DNA from: Actinobacteria bacterium HGW-Actinobacteria-1 | Lineage (GTDB): Bacteria > Actinomycetota > Coriobacteriia > Anaerosomatales > Anaerosomataceae | Reading direction: 5' to 3' | NCBI GenBank assembly: GCA_002841355.1 | Contig: PHFB01000002.1 | Span: 203,816 to 267,815 of the forward strand | Length of the DNA: 64,000 bases | Shown here: positions 53,539 through 64,000 of the stretch, piece by piece | Layout: each line of letters starts with the position of its first letter | Numbering within the stretch: position 1 is the stretch's first letter | Notes under the pieces: generated by a model | What the model saw: only the letters and a program-made list of their open reading frames with translations | What the model was told of the DNA's origin: nothing | Databases searched by the model: none | Program-made: the position numbers and the translations under genes

Positions 53539-55044
53539 CTACTCGGGGCCCGAGCCAACTGCGAGCGCTATCGCCTCGCGTACGATCGGCTTGAGCACCG
53601 TCTCGCCACCAAGGACGCGCGGCTTGCCGACGGTTGCGGCGTTCTGCAGCAGCAGTGTGGCGACATCAGCGTCCAACCAACCCGCTGGCGTGAGTAGCAG
53701 CACCGTGCCCTGGCGCGCGCTCATGACGCCACCGGCAAGCGCGTCAGGGAAGTTCGCACCGGTCGCGATCCCCGGTCCCGCCATCGTGAGGCCACAGTTC
53801 GCGAGGCCGTACTTCGCGATCTCGAAGCCCGTGTCGTACCGGCTGTAGCCCGCCAGTCGCGTGACCCTGCCCTCGCCGAGCAGCCCCGTGATGTCCGCTT
53901 CGGTGGAGGTGCTCACCGCCGAGGCGCTCCCAAGGACGAGTGCGCTCTCGGCGCCGATCGCCCTGATCGCGGCGGAGGCCTCGCTGGAGAGCATGTCAGG
54001 GCGGGTCAGGACGATCGGCCACACCGACCTGGCCGCAAGCGGGGAAGCCGCCAACGCGTCCGGGAAGTTCGTGCCCGTGGTGACGAAGACGGTGCCAGTG
54101 TACCCGCCCGGCCTGTTCAGCCGGCGCACGGTCTCTCTGGCGATGGCGCCCGAGGTCGCGTATCGATCCGTACCTGCCACCCGCGTGGCAGCCACGCTCG
54201 GAAGCGCATCAAGTGCCGAGAAGACGTTCGCCGAGACTGCCGACGTCCCGCCGACCACGATGGCTTCCTTCGCGCCCAGCCGGGCGATCTCCGAGACCAC
54301 GGATGCGGGCAGTGACGCGGACTTCGTGAGCAGCACGGGCCCGCCGACCGCACCCGCGAGCGCCGAGGCGCCAAGCGCGTCAGGCCAGTTCTCGCCCGAG
54401 GCGATCACGACGGTCTCGGCGCTGCCGGTGGCGAACGCCGAGCGTGATGCCGCAACGGCGGTCTTGTAGCGGTCGTCACCTTGTACCGGCTCTATGAAGC
54501 CGCTGTAGTCGATGTTCTCGGTGATGCCGTTCAGCCGATACGGGATGTACGGGCTGTCGGCGGGCGACGGACCGGGGTACTCCTCGATCCGCATGCCGGT
54601 GCCGTCTCCGGGGGCGACCTCCGAGCCCATCTGGTACTCGTAGAACTTGGTGCGTTCGGCGTCGGCCCACCCGCCGAAGATGACTGCATGGTAGTTGTAC
54701 GCCACGAGCGCGTCGCCGGGCTGCAGCGCTTCCTTGGTGATCTGCGTCGCGGTCTGGTTGAGGGTGCGCGTTGAGTAGCCTGGCATGAACGTGTTCCATG
54801 CCATCGAGACGAACCCCGAGCAGTCGGTCCGGTACCCGCTGCCGTACGAGACGGCCCTTCCGTCAAGATCACGGTACGTCGTCTGACTATACGGGATCAC
54901 CAGGTCCACCCAATGCTGGGCGCGCGACATCACGAGCGAGCGTGACATCGCGGCGAATGCGGGGGAGGCGGCGCCAAGCGCCATGACAAGCGTGAGGGCG
55001 ACGACGGCCGAGATACGAGCCGCCGGGCGCGGGCTGCGGAACAT
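53539..55044 (-). CDS. Secreted NlpC/P60-like protein with three cell-wall-binding repeats
   Basis: A 501-residue exported protein. Signal peptide about 1-31 (A-F-A-A). An NlpC/P60/CHAP-like cysteine peptidase domain spans about 35-180 with candidate catalytic C75 in T-D-C-S-G-F and H119 in Y-N-Y-H-A-V. From about 188 to the end there are three CWB2 repeats, each with D-R-Y-x-T or its variant and T-G-x-N-F-P-D-A-L. It would be a wall-anchored amidase or endopeptidase. Convergent with purE by 4 bases. The third catalytic residue is not certain. Confidence 0.82.
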   Translation of the reverse strand: MFRSPRPAARISAVVALTLVMALGAASPAFAAMSRSLVMSRAQHWVDLVIPYSQTTYRDLDGRAVSYGSGYRTDCSGFVSMAWNTFMPGYSTRTLNQTATQITKEALQPGDALVAYNYHAVIFGGWADAERTKFYEYQMGSEVAPGDGTGMRIEEYPGPSPADSPYIPYRLNGITENIDYSGFIEPVQGDDRYKTAVAASRSAFATGSAETVVIASGENWPDALGASALAGAVGGPVLLTKSASLPASVVSEIARLGAKEAIVVGGTSAVSANVFSALDALPSVAATRVAGTDRYATSGAIARETVRRLNRPGGYTGTVFVTTGTNFPDALAASPLAARSVWPIVLTRPDMLSSEASAAIRAIGAESALVLGSASAVSTSTEADITGLLGEGRVTRLAGYSRYDTGFEIAKYGLANCGLTMAGPGIATGANFPDALAGGVMSARQGTVLLLTPAGWLDADVATLLLQNAATVGKPRVLGGETVLKPIVREAIALAVGSGPE

Positions 55045-55129
55045 GGTACGACTCCTTCAGCGTCCGGGTGCTACCCCTAGAGTATCGGCCCGAACCCGTG
55101 AAACCTGCAACCCGTTGTGACAGGCGGCA

Positions 55130-55969
55130 CTACCCGAGGGGCGCTGGCGGCAGGTATTCGGGTGTCGGTTCCGGCTCGTAGGCGGCCTGCACGGTCGCCT
55201 CGGTCACTGCCGGATTCGCAAGGCCGTAAGCCTCTCGGGCATAGGCGCCCCAGAGGTGACCGGTGCCGATCTGCATCGGGACGGTGATGAGCAGCTGGAT
55301 GGCGATGAGCACGAACTCGGCCGGCAGGAGCAGCATGACGCCAACGGGCGGAGCGTCTGAGGTTGCCGTGAAGAGCGAGTAGCCGAAGGCCGCGAACCAT
55401 CCGCCCCACAGCACGAACGCGAGTCCCATCATGGCGGCGCCAAGCAGCAGCGATCCGCGTGCGGCACGCCAGTACGCCGCCGAGTTCGCCTTCGCATGGG
55501 CGTAGATCCCCTTGAAGTCGAAGCCTGCTTGCATGGTGTCGTAGAGCGCGATTTGCGTGTACGTCGGCCACAGCACCAGGGTCATCGCCAGCGACAGTGC
55601 GAACGAGAGCACGACCGAGATGACCAGGAGAACGATGAACACCTCAGGTGAGCCGGAATCGATGGCGCCGATCGCTCCGAATGCCACGACGACACCGATG
55701 ATGAGTGAGAGCACGATGCTCAGCGGCAGGCTGTAGACGAAGCCGACCACGAACGCGAAGAAGCCGGTCTTGAGATGGCCGCCGAAGTCGTTCCATTCCG
55801 GCAGGCTCTTCTCTCGGCCCCAGGCCACGTCGCGAAGGTGCCGTTGGGCGTAGCCGAGCACCGCGATCGATCCCACGTACGGAATCAGCGTGATGAGCGC
55901 CGAGAGCCCCATCTTCTTGGCCCACGCCCGGTCGCTGAAGATCGCACGGAACGCTTCACGGATGCTCAC
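55130..55969 (-). CDS. DUF4013 membrane protein
   Basis: A 279-residue polytopic membrane protein with six or seven hydrophobic helices. The segment near the N-terminus (L-I-P-Y-V-G-S-I-A-V-L-G-Y, then L-P-E-W-N-D-F-G) is typical of DUF4013, found in archaea and bacteria with no known function. GTG 55969 follows GGAGACATCC. The C-terminal tail is Pro-rich and polar. Operon partners are not clear. Confidence 0.72.
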   Translation of the reverse strand: MSIREAFRAIFSDRAWAKKMGLSALITLIPYVGSIAVLGYAQRHLRDVAWGREKSLPEWNDFGGHLKTGFFAFVVGFVYSLPLSIVLSLIIGVVVAFGAIGAIDSGSPEVFIVLLVISVVLSFALSLAMTLVLWPTYTQIALYDTMQAGFDFKGIYAHAKANSAAYWRAARGSLLLGAAMMGLAFVLWGGWFAAFGYSLFTATSDAPPVGVMLLLPAEFVLIAIQLLITVPMQIGTGHLWGAYAREAYGLANPAVTEATVQAAYEPEPTPEYLPPAPLG

Positions 55970-56027
55970 GGATGTCTCCTCGGCTCGGTGTGCTCTCCGC
56001 CATCGTAGCCGAGAAGCTCCCGGAGCG

Positions 56028-56399
56028 TCAGTAGCTCACCACGAGCGTATCGGCGGTCGCCTGTACGGGATACGACTCCGCTACCGCGCCGGTGAACCAG
56101 ACTTCTACCGTGTCGCCCTTCTTCAAGTCGGAGGCCGAGAAGCGTCCCCAACCGTCCGCGCCCTTAAGCAGCACCTGGGTCTTGTCGACGATCGCGACCG
56201 AGGCCTTGTCGTAGGCAAGCCCCTCACCGGCAGGAGCTTCCACGAGCAGCGTCCCGAGACCGCTCGCATCGAGCGTGATCGAGGTGATGGTTCCGCGGAT
56301 CGACGGCTCGGTGTCCGGCGGCGACGGCATGAGGAAGCACGCCGTCAGAAGGAGAGCCGCCGACACGAGCGATACCACTGTGATGATCTTCCGAGGCAT
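56028..56399 (-). CDS. Small lipoprotein
   Basis: A 123-residue lipoprotein with lipobox LLTAC (Cys about residue 21) and a compact beta-rich domain. The pattern (I-R-G-T-I-T-S-I, then V-E-V-W-F-T-G-A-V-A-E-S-Y-P-V-Q-A) resembles DUF3221/OB-type lipoproteins. ATG 56399 follows GGGAGG. It is divergent from the padR module; the promoter lies between them. Confidence 0.68.
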   Translation of the reverse strand: MPRKIITVVSLVSAALLLTACFLMPSPPDTEPSIRGTITSITLDASGLGTLLVEAPAGEGLAYDKASVAIVDKTQVLLKGADGWGRFSASDLKKGDTVEVWFTGAVAESYPVQATADTLVVSY

Positions 56400-56481
56400 T
56401 TGGTCCTCCCTGGATCGCGTGCGTGTCTGTATGACGATTCCCCTGTCCCAGGGGTTCTTCCAAGAAATTTCGAAAAGGGTG

Positions 56482-56509
56482 TTGACTAGTGTGGAGTTCA
56501 CAGTATTAT
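56482..56509 (+). promoter_or_regulatory. Sigma-70 promoter of the padR operon
   Basis: TTGACT (56482-56487), a 16-base spacer, and TATTAT (56504-56509). Two near-identical copies of GACTAGTGTG followed by RAGTT lie at 56485-56499 and 56517-56531, 32 bases apart, one overlapping the -35 and one just past the start site. Confidence 0.65.
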
Positions 56510-56519
56510 GAGTTGAGAC

Positions 56520-56541
56520 TAGTGTGAAGTTAATAACACTA
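56520..56541. promoter_or_regulatory. Candidate PadR operator
   Basis: TAGTGT (56520-56525), a 10-base spacer, and ACACTA (56536-56541) form a perfect dyad just downstream of the likely transcription start and 30 bases ahead of padR. PadR-family sites are typically short dyads such as ATGT-N8-ACAT. Autoregulation is inferred. Confidence 0.55.
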
Positions 56542-56571
56542 CGAAGTACACAGAACGAGGAGGTGGCGCAT

Positions 56572-56940
56572 ATGACCGATGTAGGCGAGTCGATTGTCCG
56601 GAAGTTCCAGAAGGAGCTCAACTCGGGCACGGTTTCGCTGGTGCTGCTTGCCATCCTCGACCAGTCGAGCGAGGCGCTGTACGGCTACCAGATCGCGAAG
56701 CGCCTCGAGGGAGCCAGCGCGGACAGCGTGCCGGTGAAGCAGGGGACGCTCTATCCCGTGCTCCGGCAGCTCGAAGCGCAGGGGTTGCTCGGCAGTACGG
56801 TCGAGCCATCGGTGGCAGGCCCGCCGCGCCGGTACTACACCATCACGGCGGCGGGACGGGAAGTACTTGAGCAATGGAAGGTGACGTGGTCGCGGACTCG
56901 CGACTTCGTGGACGGGACCCTGGAGGGAGGTCGTGGCTGA
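56572..56940 (+). CDS. PadR-family transcriptional regulator
   Basis: A 122-residue winged-helix regulator with the PadR hallmarks L-L-A-I-L-D...Y-G-Y-Q-I-A-K-R-L (about 24-43), G-T-L-Y-P-V-L-R-Q-L-E-A-Q-G-L-L (about 57-72) and P-P-R-R-Y-Y-T-I-T-A-A-G (about 83-94). ATG 56572 follows GAGGAGGTGG. Its stop overlaps the start of the HAAS-domain gene. Typically a repressor of the envelope module beside it; a dyad in its leader suggests autoregulation. Confidence 0.9.
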   Translation: MTDVGESIVRKFQKELNSGTVSLVLLAILDQSSEALYGYQIAKRLEGASADSVPVKQGTLYPVLRQLEAQGLLGSTVEPSVAGPPRRYYTITAAGREVLEQWKVTWSRTRDFVDGTLEGGRG

Positions 56941-57832
56941 GATGATCGAGAAGTATCTGGCTGAGTTGCGCATGGCGCTTGCCGGTGCGGACCCCGCGCT
57001 CGTACAAGATGCGCTCTACGATGCCGAGGAGTACCTGCGTGCGGAGATAGCGGATAGCACGGATGAGGCGAGCTTTGCCGCGGCGATCGAGCGCTACGGC
57101 TCACCCGAAGAGGTCGCCCAGGCATATCGCGAGACCGAGGTGACGGTCGCCCGTGCGCTGCAGGCGCCGGCCCCGAAGGCACCGAAGGGCAAGGTCGGCG
57201 GCTTCTTCGGCGTGCTGATCGACCCGCGTGCGTACGGCTCGCTCTTCTACCTGTTCTTCGCGTTCGTGATGGGCATCGCGTACTTCACGTTCGTGTCGGT
57301 GCTCCTGCCGCTTTCGGTCGGCCTCATCCCGGTGTTCGTCGGGCTGCCGCTGCTCGTCGGGTTCTTCGCGGCAGTGCGGGCGATCTCGCTCGCAGAGGGG
57401 CGCGTGGTCGAATCGATGCTTGGCGTTCGTATGCCAAGGCGGCCGAGGATCGCGTACGTGAAGGGTGACTGGATCTCGCGGGTGAAGTTCTGGTTCACCG
57501 ACGGGCGCACGTGGACGACCTTGCTGTACATGGTGCTCCAGCTTCCGCTCGGCATCATCTACTTCACGCTTGGGGTCACGGCGATAACGGTCTCAACGGT
57601 CGGAATCGTGTGGCCGATCGCCCAGCTCTTCACGGACTACCCGCTCATCCAGATGGGTGGCTACGGGTACGTGCTGCAGCCGTGGGCGACGCCGATCGCA
57701 ATGCTTGGTGGGTTGCTCTGCTTCGTCATCACGCTGCACCTGGTGCGGCTGATCGGTAAGGGGCACGCCATCTACGCGAAGGCGATGCTCGTGGGACGGT
57801 ATTCGGATGCTCCGGACCAGGCTGCGGCCTGA
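56933..57832 (+). CDS. HAAS-domain membrane sensor protein
   Basis: A 299-residue protein starting at GTG 56933, inside the padR 3' end. The N-terminal helical domain (1-75) has the HAAS pattern (Y-L-A-E-L-R-x-A-L ... Y-D-A-E-E-Y-L-R-A-E ... R-Y-G-S-P-E-E-V-A), a module associated with PadR regulators. A short linker follows, then a membrane domain of six helices (about 105-285) matching the putative sensor domain found in actinobacterial sensors. Probably transmits an envelope signal to PadR; the ligand is unknown. Confidence 0.8.
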   Translation: MAEMIEKYLAELRMALAGADPALVQDALYDAEEYLRAEIADSTDEASFAAAIERYGSPEEVAQAYRETEVTVARALQAPAPKAPKGKVGGFFGVLIDPRAYGSLFYLFFAFVMGIAYFTFVSVLLPLSVGLIPVFVGLPLLVGFFAAVRAISLAEGRVVESMLGVRMPRRPRIAYVKGDWISRVKFWFTDGRTWTTLLYMVLQLPLGIIYFTLGVTAITVSTVGIVWPIAQLFTDYPLIQMGGYGYVLQPWATPIAMLGGLLCFVITLHLVRLIGKGHAIYAKAMLVGRYSDAPDQAAA

Positions 57833-57855
57833 CCGGTACGAGGAGGGGTTCTGAG

Positions 57856-58584
57856 ATGAGAGGGCGTTGGATTATCGGAGTTGCGGCCTTGATGGTGCTA
57901 GCCGTCGCAGCGACCGGATGTGTGCGAGTGGAGATGCCGGGAGGCACCTTCACGGAATCGAACGAGAGCGTGACGCTTGAGGGCGCCACCAAAGTGAACG
58001 CGCGGATCAACATGGGTGCCGGCAAGCTGGATATCGCTTCGGCTGACACCGACCTCATGAAGGCGCACTTCGGTTACAGCGACGCCGGGTGGGAGCCCGA
58101 GGTCAGCTACGACGTAAGTGGCTCTACCGGTGAGCTGTCAGTCGGCACGCCGAGCAGGTTGCGGGTGGATTTCGCCAAGGACTTCCGGTACGAGTGGACG
58201 ATCGGCCTTACGCCTGACGTGCCGCTCGACCTCGCGGTGAACATGGGCGCGGGCGAAGCGACGCTGGATCTTGCAGGGCTGGATATTCGCGAACTGCAGG
58301 TCGATGTGGGCGCTGGCGACACGACGGTGGATCTCACCGGCGACTGGAAGCACGACCTTACCGGCGACATCAACACGGGTGCCGGTGCGCTGAAGCTGCG
58401 TGTGCCCGAGAACGTCGGCGTGCGGATCGTGGGCTACAAGGATGGTCTCGGCGAGTATCGTGCCGACGGCTTCATGCAGGACGGCGACGCTCTGGTGAAC
58501 CCGGCGTACGAGGACGCGACCGTGAAGTTCGACCTCGTGCTGCGCCGTGGTGTGGGCGAAGTCGTGATCGAGATGGTTCCCTGA
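57856..58584 (+). CDS. Toast-rack-type lipoprotein (DUF2154/LiaF-like)
   Basis: A 242-residue lipoprotein with lipobox AATGC (Cys about residue 22). The rest is a repetitive beta structure with I-N-M-G-A-G-K-L-D-I, V-N-M-G-A-G-E-A-T-L-D-L, V-D-V-G-A-G-D-T-T-V-D-L and I-N-T-G-A-G-A-L-K-L, the signature of toast-rack/LiaF beta-helix domains used in envelope-stress signalling. It follows AGGAGGGG, 23 bases after the HAAS gene, and probably forms part of the same signal system. Confidence 0.82.
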   Translation: MRGRWIIGVAALMVLAVAATGCVRVEMPGGTFTESNESVTLEGATKVNARINMGAGKLDIASADTDLMKAHFGYSDAGWEPEVSYDVSGSTGELSVGTPSRLRVDFAKDFRYEWTIGLTPDVPLDLAVNMGAGEATLDLAGLDIRELQVDVGAGDTTVDLTGDWKHDLTGDINTGAGALKLRVPENVGVRIVGYKDGLGEYRADGFMQDGDALVNPAYEDATVKFDLVLRRGVGEVVIEMVP

Positions 58585-58642
58585 TCGGGTCGGATACCCG
58601 ATGCAAGGTTGGCATGAACGTATCGAAAGGAAGTGCTCGGCA

Positions 58643-58948
58643 ATGGAGATCTTTGGAATTGCATTCGGCCTGAGCGTGGCCGTGTTCACGGTGGCTATCG
58701 CCCTGCTCTCACTGGCGCTGCCGGTGCTGTGGGTGTGGATGCTCATCGATTCGATCGCGCGTGAGGAGTGGGAGTACCCGGGCGGCACGCCCACCAGCAA
58801 CAACCGGCTCGTGTGGGCGCTCTTGATCGCGTTCCTGCAGTTCCCGGCGGTGCTCTACTTCTTCATGGTGTACGGCAAGGTCAAGCGCGGCACCGTTGTG
58901 CGGCCGGCCTGGGCGTACCAGCCCGTTCCGGTTGCACCCGCCGCCTAG
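58643..58948 (+). CDS. Small membrane protein (PLDc_N-like)
   Basis: A 101-residue protein with two membrane helices (about 5-30 and 50-73). Between them is the polar W-M-L-I-D-S-I-A-R-E-E-W pattern, and the end reads F-F-M-V-Y-G-K-V-K-R, which resembles the N-terminal domain of phospholipase D-like proteins. ATG 58643 is preceded by AAAGGAAG. Last gene of the padR module; likely co-expressed. Confidence 0.65.
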   Translation: MEIFGIAFGLSVAVFTVAIALLSLALPVLWVWMLIDSIAREEWEYPGGTPTSNNRLVWALLIAFLQFPAVLYFFMVYGKVKRGTVVRPAWAYQPVPVAPAA

Positions 58949-58969
58949 GCGAGCGCACCGCGACAACTC

Positions 58970-60508
<1,539 letters not shown>

Positions 60509-60631
60509 GATCGCTCCTCGGAAGGGTCGATCGAGCGTAGCGCGCCAGTGTTGCAGCGGCGTTGCGACCGCGTCGCACTTGCGTGGACCGATTGCTGATA
60601 CACCCGAAACAAGTCCGCAATGCACGCTACA

Positions 60632-61646
<1,015 letters not shown>

Positions 61647-61647
61647 C

Positions 61648-63117
61648 ATGTCGTCCTCGAAGATCAACCAGACGCAGAAATTCATCGACGAGATCCTCGA
61701 GGTCTATCCCGAGAAGACCCGGAAGGATCGCGCGAAGCACATCGCCCCGAACGACCCCTCGGGCGATTGCTCGAGCTGCGCGGTGAAGAGCAACGTGAAG
61801 TCGCGCCCCGGTCTCATGACCGTCCGCGGCTGCGCGTACGCCGGCAGCAAGGGCGTCGTGTGGGGCCCCATCAAGGACGTCGTGCACATCAGCCACGGTC
61901 CCGTCGGGTGTGGCGCCTACTCTAACTGGAGCCGCCGCAACTACTACAACGGCACCACAGGCGTTGACGCCTTCGGCACGCTGCACGTGACGAGCGACTT
62001 CCAGGAGCGCGACATCGTCTACGGCGGCGACAAGAAGCTCGCCACGATCGTCGACGAACTCGACGGGCTGTTCCCGCTTGCACGCGGCATCTCGGTGCAG
62101 TCCGAGTGCCCGGTGGGTCTCATCGGCGACGACATCGAGTCGGTCTCGAAGCAAAAGACGATCGACATCGGCAAGCCGGTCGTCCCCGTCCGCTGCGAGG
62201 GTTTCCGCGGCGTCTCGCAGTCCCTGGGGCACCACATCGCGAACGATGCCATCCGCGACCACGTCTTCGACAAGGCCGCGACCGACATCGAGACGACTCC
62301 GTATGACGTCACCATCATCGGTGACTACAACATCGGCGGCGACGCGTGGGCCTCTCGGCGGATCCTCGAAGAGATGGGACTACGCGTCATCGCACAGTGG
62401 ACCGGTGACGCCACGCTTGCCGAGATGGCGAACGCGCCCAAGGCAAAGCTCAATCTCATCCACTGCTACCGGTCGATGAACTACATCTGCCGACACATGG
62501 AGGACACCTACGGGATCCCGTGGCTGGAGTACAACTTCTTCGGCCCGACCAAGATCTACAGCTCGATCAGGGCCATCGCCGAGAAGTTCGACGACACCAT
62601 CAAGGCCAAGGCCGAGGCGCTCATCGAGAAGATGAAGCCCGAGATGGACGCGATCATCGAGGAGTACAAGCCGCGCCTCGACGGCAAGACCGTGATGCTC
62701 TACGTCGGCGGACTGCGCCCGCGCCACGTCATCGGCGCCTACGAGGATCTCGGCATGCAGATCGTGGCGGCCGGCTACGAGTTCGGTCACGCGGACGAGT
62801 ACAAGCGGACGTACCCGCTCATGGCCGAGGGATCGATCGTCGTCGACGACGCGACGCCCTACGAGCTCGAAGAGATCACCAAGGCGCTCAAGCCCGACCT
62901 CGTCGGCTCCGGTGTGAAGGAGAAGTACGCGTACCACAAGATGGGCGTGCCGTTCCGCCAGATGCACAGCTGGGACTACTCCGGCCCGTATCACGGTTTC
63001 GACGGCTTCAAGGTGTTCGCCCGTGACATGGACATGACCGTCAACAGCCCGACGTGGGGCCTCATCCGCAAGCCGGGCACGGCTGCGGCCGAGGACACCC
63101 GCCGGCAGGCCGGCTAG
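61648..63117 (+). CDS. nifD: Nitrogenase molybdenum-iron protein alpha chain
   Basis: A 489-residue alpha subunit of MoFe protein. P-cluster ligands C62, C88 and C154, V70 and R96 near the active site, Q191 and H195, FeMo-co ligands C273 (Av C275) and H440 (Av H442) all align by spacing with the Azotobacter protein. The length and these residues indicate a molybdenum enzyme, not the V or Fe-only type. The ATG is one base after the nifH stop, so translation is coupled. Confidence 0.98.
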   Translation: MSSSKINQTQKFIDEILEVYPEKTRKDRAKHIAPNDPSGDCSSCAVKSNVKSRPGLMTVRGCAYAGSKGVVWGPIKDVVHISHGPVGCGAYSNWSRRNYYNGTTGVDAFGTLHVTSDFQERDIVYGGDKKLATIVDELDGLFPLARGISVQSECPVGLIGDDIESVSKQKTIDIGKPVVPVRCEGFRGVSQSLGHHIANDAIRDHVFDKAATDIETTPYDVTIIGDYNIGGDAWASRRILEEMGLRVIAQWTGDATLAEMANAPKAKLNLIHCYRSMNYICRHMEDTYGIPWLEYNFFGPTKIYSSIRAIAEKFDDTIKAKAEALIEKMKPEMDAIIEEYKPRLDGKTVMLYVGGLRPRHVIGAYEDLGMQIVAAGYEFGHADEYKRTYPLMAEGSIVVDDATPYELEEITKALKPDLVGSGVKEKYAYHKMGVPFRQMHSWDYSGPYHGFDGFKVFARDMDMTVNSPTWGLIRKPGTAAAEDTRRQAG

Positions 63118-63131
63118 AGGGAGGCGAGACG

Positions 63132-64000
63132 ATGCGAATCCAGGACCACAACGAGCTCTTCGACCGCCCCGAGTATCAGGAGCAGTTCGAACGCAAGCGC
63201 GAGTTCGAGAACGGCCACGGTGCCGAGAAGGTCGCCGAGGTCGCCGAGTGGACGAAGTCGGCCGAGTACCGTGAGCTGAACTTCGCCCGCGAGGCCGTCT
63301 CGATCAACCCGTGCAAGGCGTGCCAGCCGCTTGGCGCCATCTACGCGGCGCTTGGCTTCGAGAAGACGATGCCGTTCGTGCAGGGCTCCCAGGGCTGCAC
63401 CGCGTACTTCCGCAGCTTCTTCACGCGCCACTTCAAGGAGCCGATCGCCACGGTCTCAAGCTCCATGACCGAGGATGCGGCCGTTTTCGGTGGGCTCTCC
63501 AACATGACCGAGGGCCTCGAGAATGCGCATGCCGTCTACAAGCCGGAGATGATCGCCGTTTCCACCACCTGCATGGCCGAGGTCATCGGCGATGACCTGA
63601 AGGCGTACATCAAGCAGGCGAAGATCAAGGGCGCCGTGCCCGAGGAGATGCCCGTGCCGTTCGCGCACACCCCGAGCTTCCAGGGGAGCCACCTCAACGG
63701 CTACGACGTCATGCTCAAGGGCATCCTCACCGAGCTTGCGGGCGAGAAGGCTGCAAGCGACGACGGCTCGATCAACGTGATTCCCGGCTTCGACACCTAC
63801 CCGGGCAATCTCCGCGAGATCAAGCGGATGCTCTCGGCTATGGGCGTGAAGTACCGGATGCTTGCCGATAACAGCGATGTCGTCGATGCGCCCAACTTCG
63901 GCACCTACGACCTGTATCCCGAAGGCGGTACCAAGCTCGCCGACGCTGCACAGGCGATCAACGCCAAGGCGACCGTCATGCTGCAGAACTACTCCACGCT
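63132..64000 (+). CDS. nifK: Nitrogenase molybdenum-iron protein beta chain (truncated by window end)
   Basis: The first 289 residues of the MoFe beta subunit; the gene runs off the end. P-cluster ligands C64 (in K-A-C-Q-P-L-G-A), C89 (in [10 protein letters not shown]) and C147 (in [11 protein letters not shown]) match Av C70, C95 and C153. ATG 63132 follows GGGAGGCGAG, 14 bases after nifD. The incompleteness is only from the window. Confidence 0.97.
   Translation, partial: MRIQDHNELFDRPEYQEQFERKREFENGHGAEKVAEVAEWTKSAEYRELNFAREAVSINPCKACQPLGAIYAALGFEKTMPFVQGSQGCTAYFRSFFTRHFKEPIATVSSSMTEDAAVFGGLSNMTEGLENAHAVYKPEMIAVSTTCMAEVIGDDLKAYIKQAKIKGAVPEEMPVPFAHTPSFQGSHLNGYDVMLKGILTELAGEKAASDDGSINVIPGFDTYPGNLREIKRMLSAMGVKYRMLADNSDVVDAPNFGTYDLYPEGGTKLADAAQAINAKATVMLQNYST

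Noticed and set aside
61648-63117. Alternative (vanadium or iron-only) nitrogenase alpha subunit
   Set aside because: Length and the ligand spacing match molybdenum NifD, and no vnfG/anfG gene follows nifD; nifK begins 14 bases later.

Overview
The window is uniformly G+C-rich (by eye, not computed) and reads as chromosome from an anaerobic, Gram-positive-type actinobacterium, most likely class Coriobacteriia (an Anaerosomatales-like lineage). The basis is the surface proteins with cell-wall-binding-2 repeats, the many lipoproteins with a lipobox, the gene order rpsF-ssb-rpsR-DUF2232-rplI-dnaB, a complete ornithine-fermentation gene set, a molybdenum nitrogenase locus and a probable selenoprotein. 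The taxonomic call is inference; no 16S rRNA gene is present.

Layout. 1-3.7 kb: potassium uptake operon (two TrkA subunits, a 50-residue membrane peptide, TrkH, a lipoprotein), then tRNA-Gly(CCC). 4-9.3 kb: an M23 peptidase and the ribosomal/replication cluster rpsF-ssb-rpsR-DUF2232-rplI-dnaB, with a probable S6:S18 leader element. 9.3-12 kb: a reverse-strand glutaredoxin whose first active-site Cys codon is UGA, followed by a SECIS-like hairpin; a divergent FAD oxidoreductase; a HEAT-repeat lipoprotein. 12.1-24.5 kb: ornithine degradation (ord-ortA-ortB, oraS-oraE, a MutL-type putative reactivase, ornithine racemase), interrupted by a NikR-controlled nickel/cobalt ECF transporter and by a zinc-ribbon/pseudopilin chimera. 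24.5-36 kb: surface and envelope genes (a 1024-residue cell-wall-binding protein, a sugar-dehydrogenase-like lipoprotein, an Lgt-like protein, a GYF-subtilase, a lipoprotein) plus recQ. 36-43 kb: a seven-gene reverse-strand drug-exporter operon (two membrane fusion proteins, two ATPases, two ABC-2 permeases, TetR). 43-55 kb: a large orphan zinc-ribbon protein, purA, regulators, purD, a HemN-like radical SAM protein, purE and an NlpC/P60 cell-wall-binding protein. 55-59 kb: membrane proteins and a PadR/HAAS/toast-rack module. 59-64 kb: nifA, divergent from nifH-nifD-nifK, with a clear sigma-54 promoter; nifK runs off the window.

How it works together. Orr would racemise L-ornithine to D-ornithine, OraSE would convert that to 2,4-diaminopentanoate, Ord would oxidise and deaminate it to 2-amino-4-oxopentanoate, and OrtAB would cleave this with CoA to acetyl-CoA and alanine. 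The MutL-like protein probably maintains the B12-dependent mutase. NifA would activate nifHDK through sigma-54. No intergenic gap exceeds about 300 bases; the longest, 60509-60797, holds the nif regulatory region. I saw no CRISPR array, insertion sequence, rRNA or prophage.
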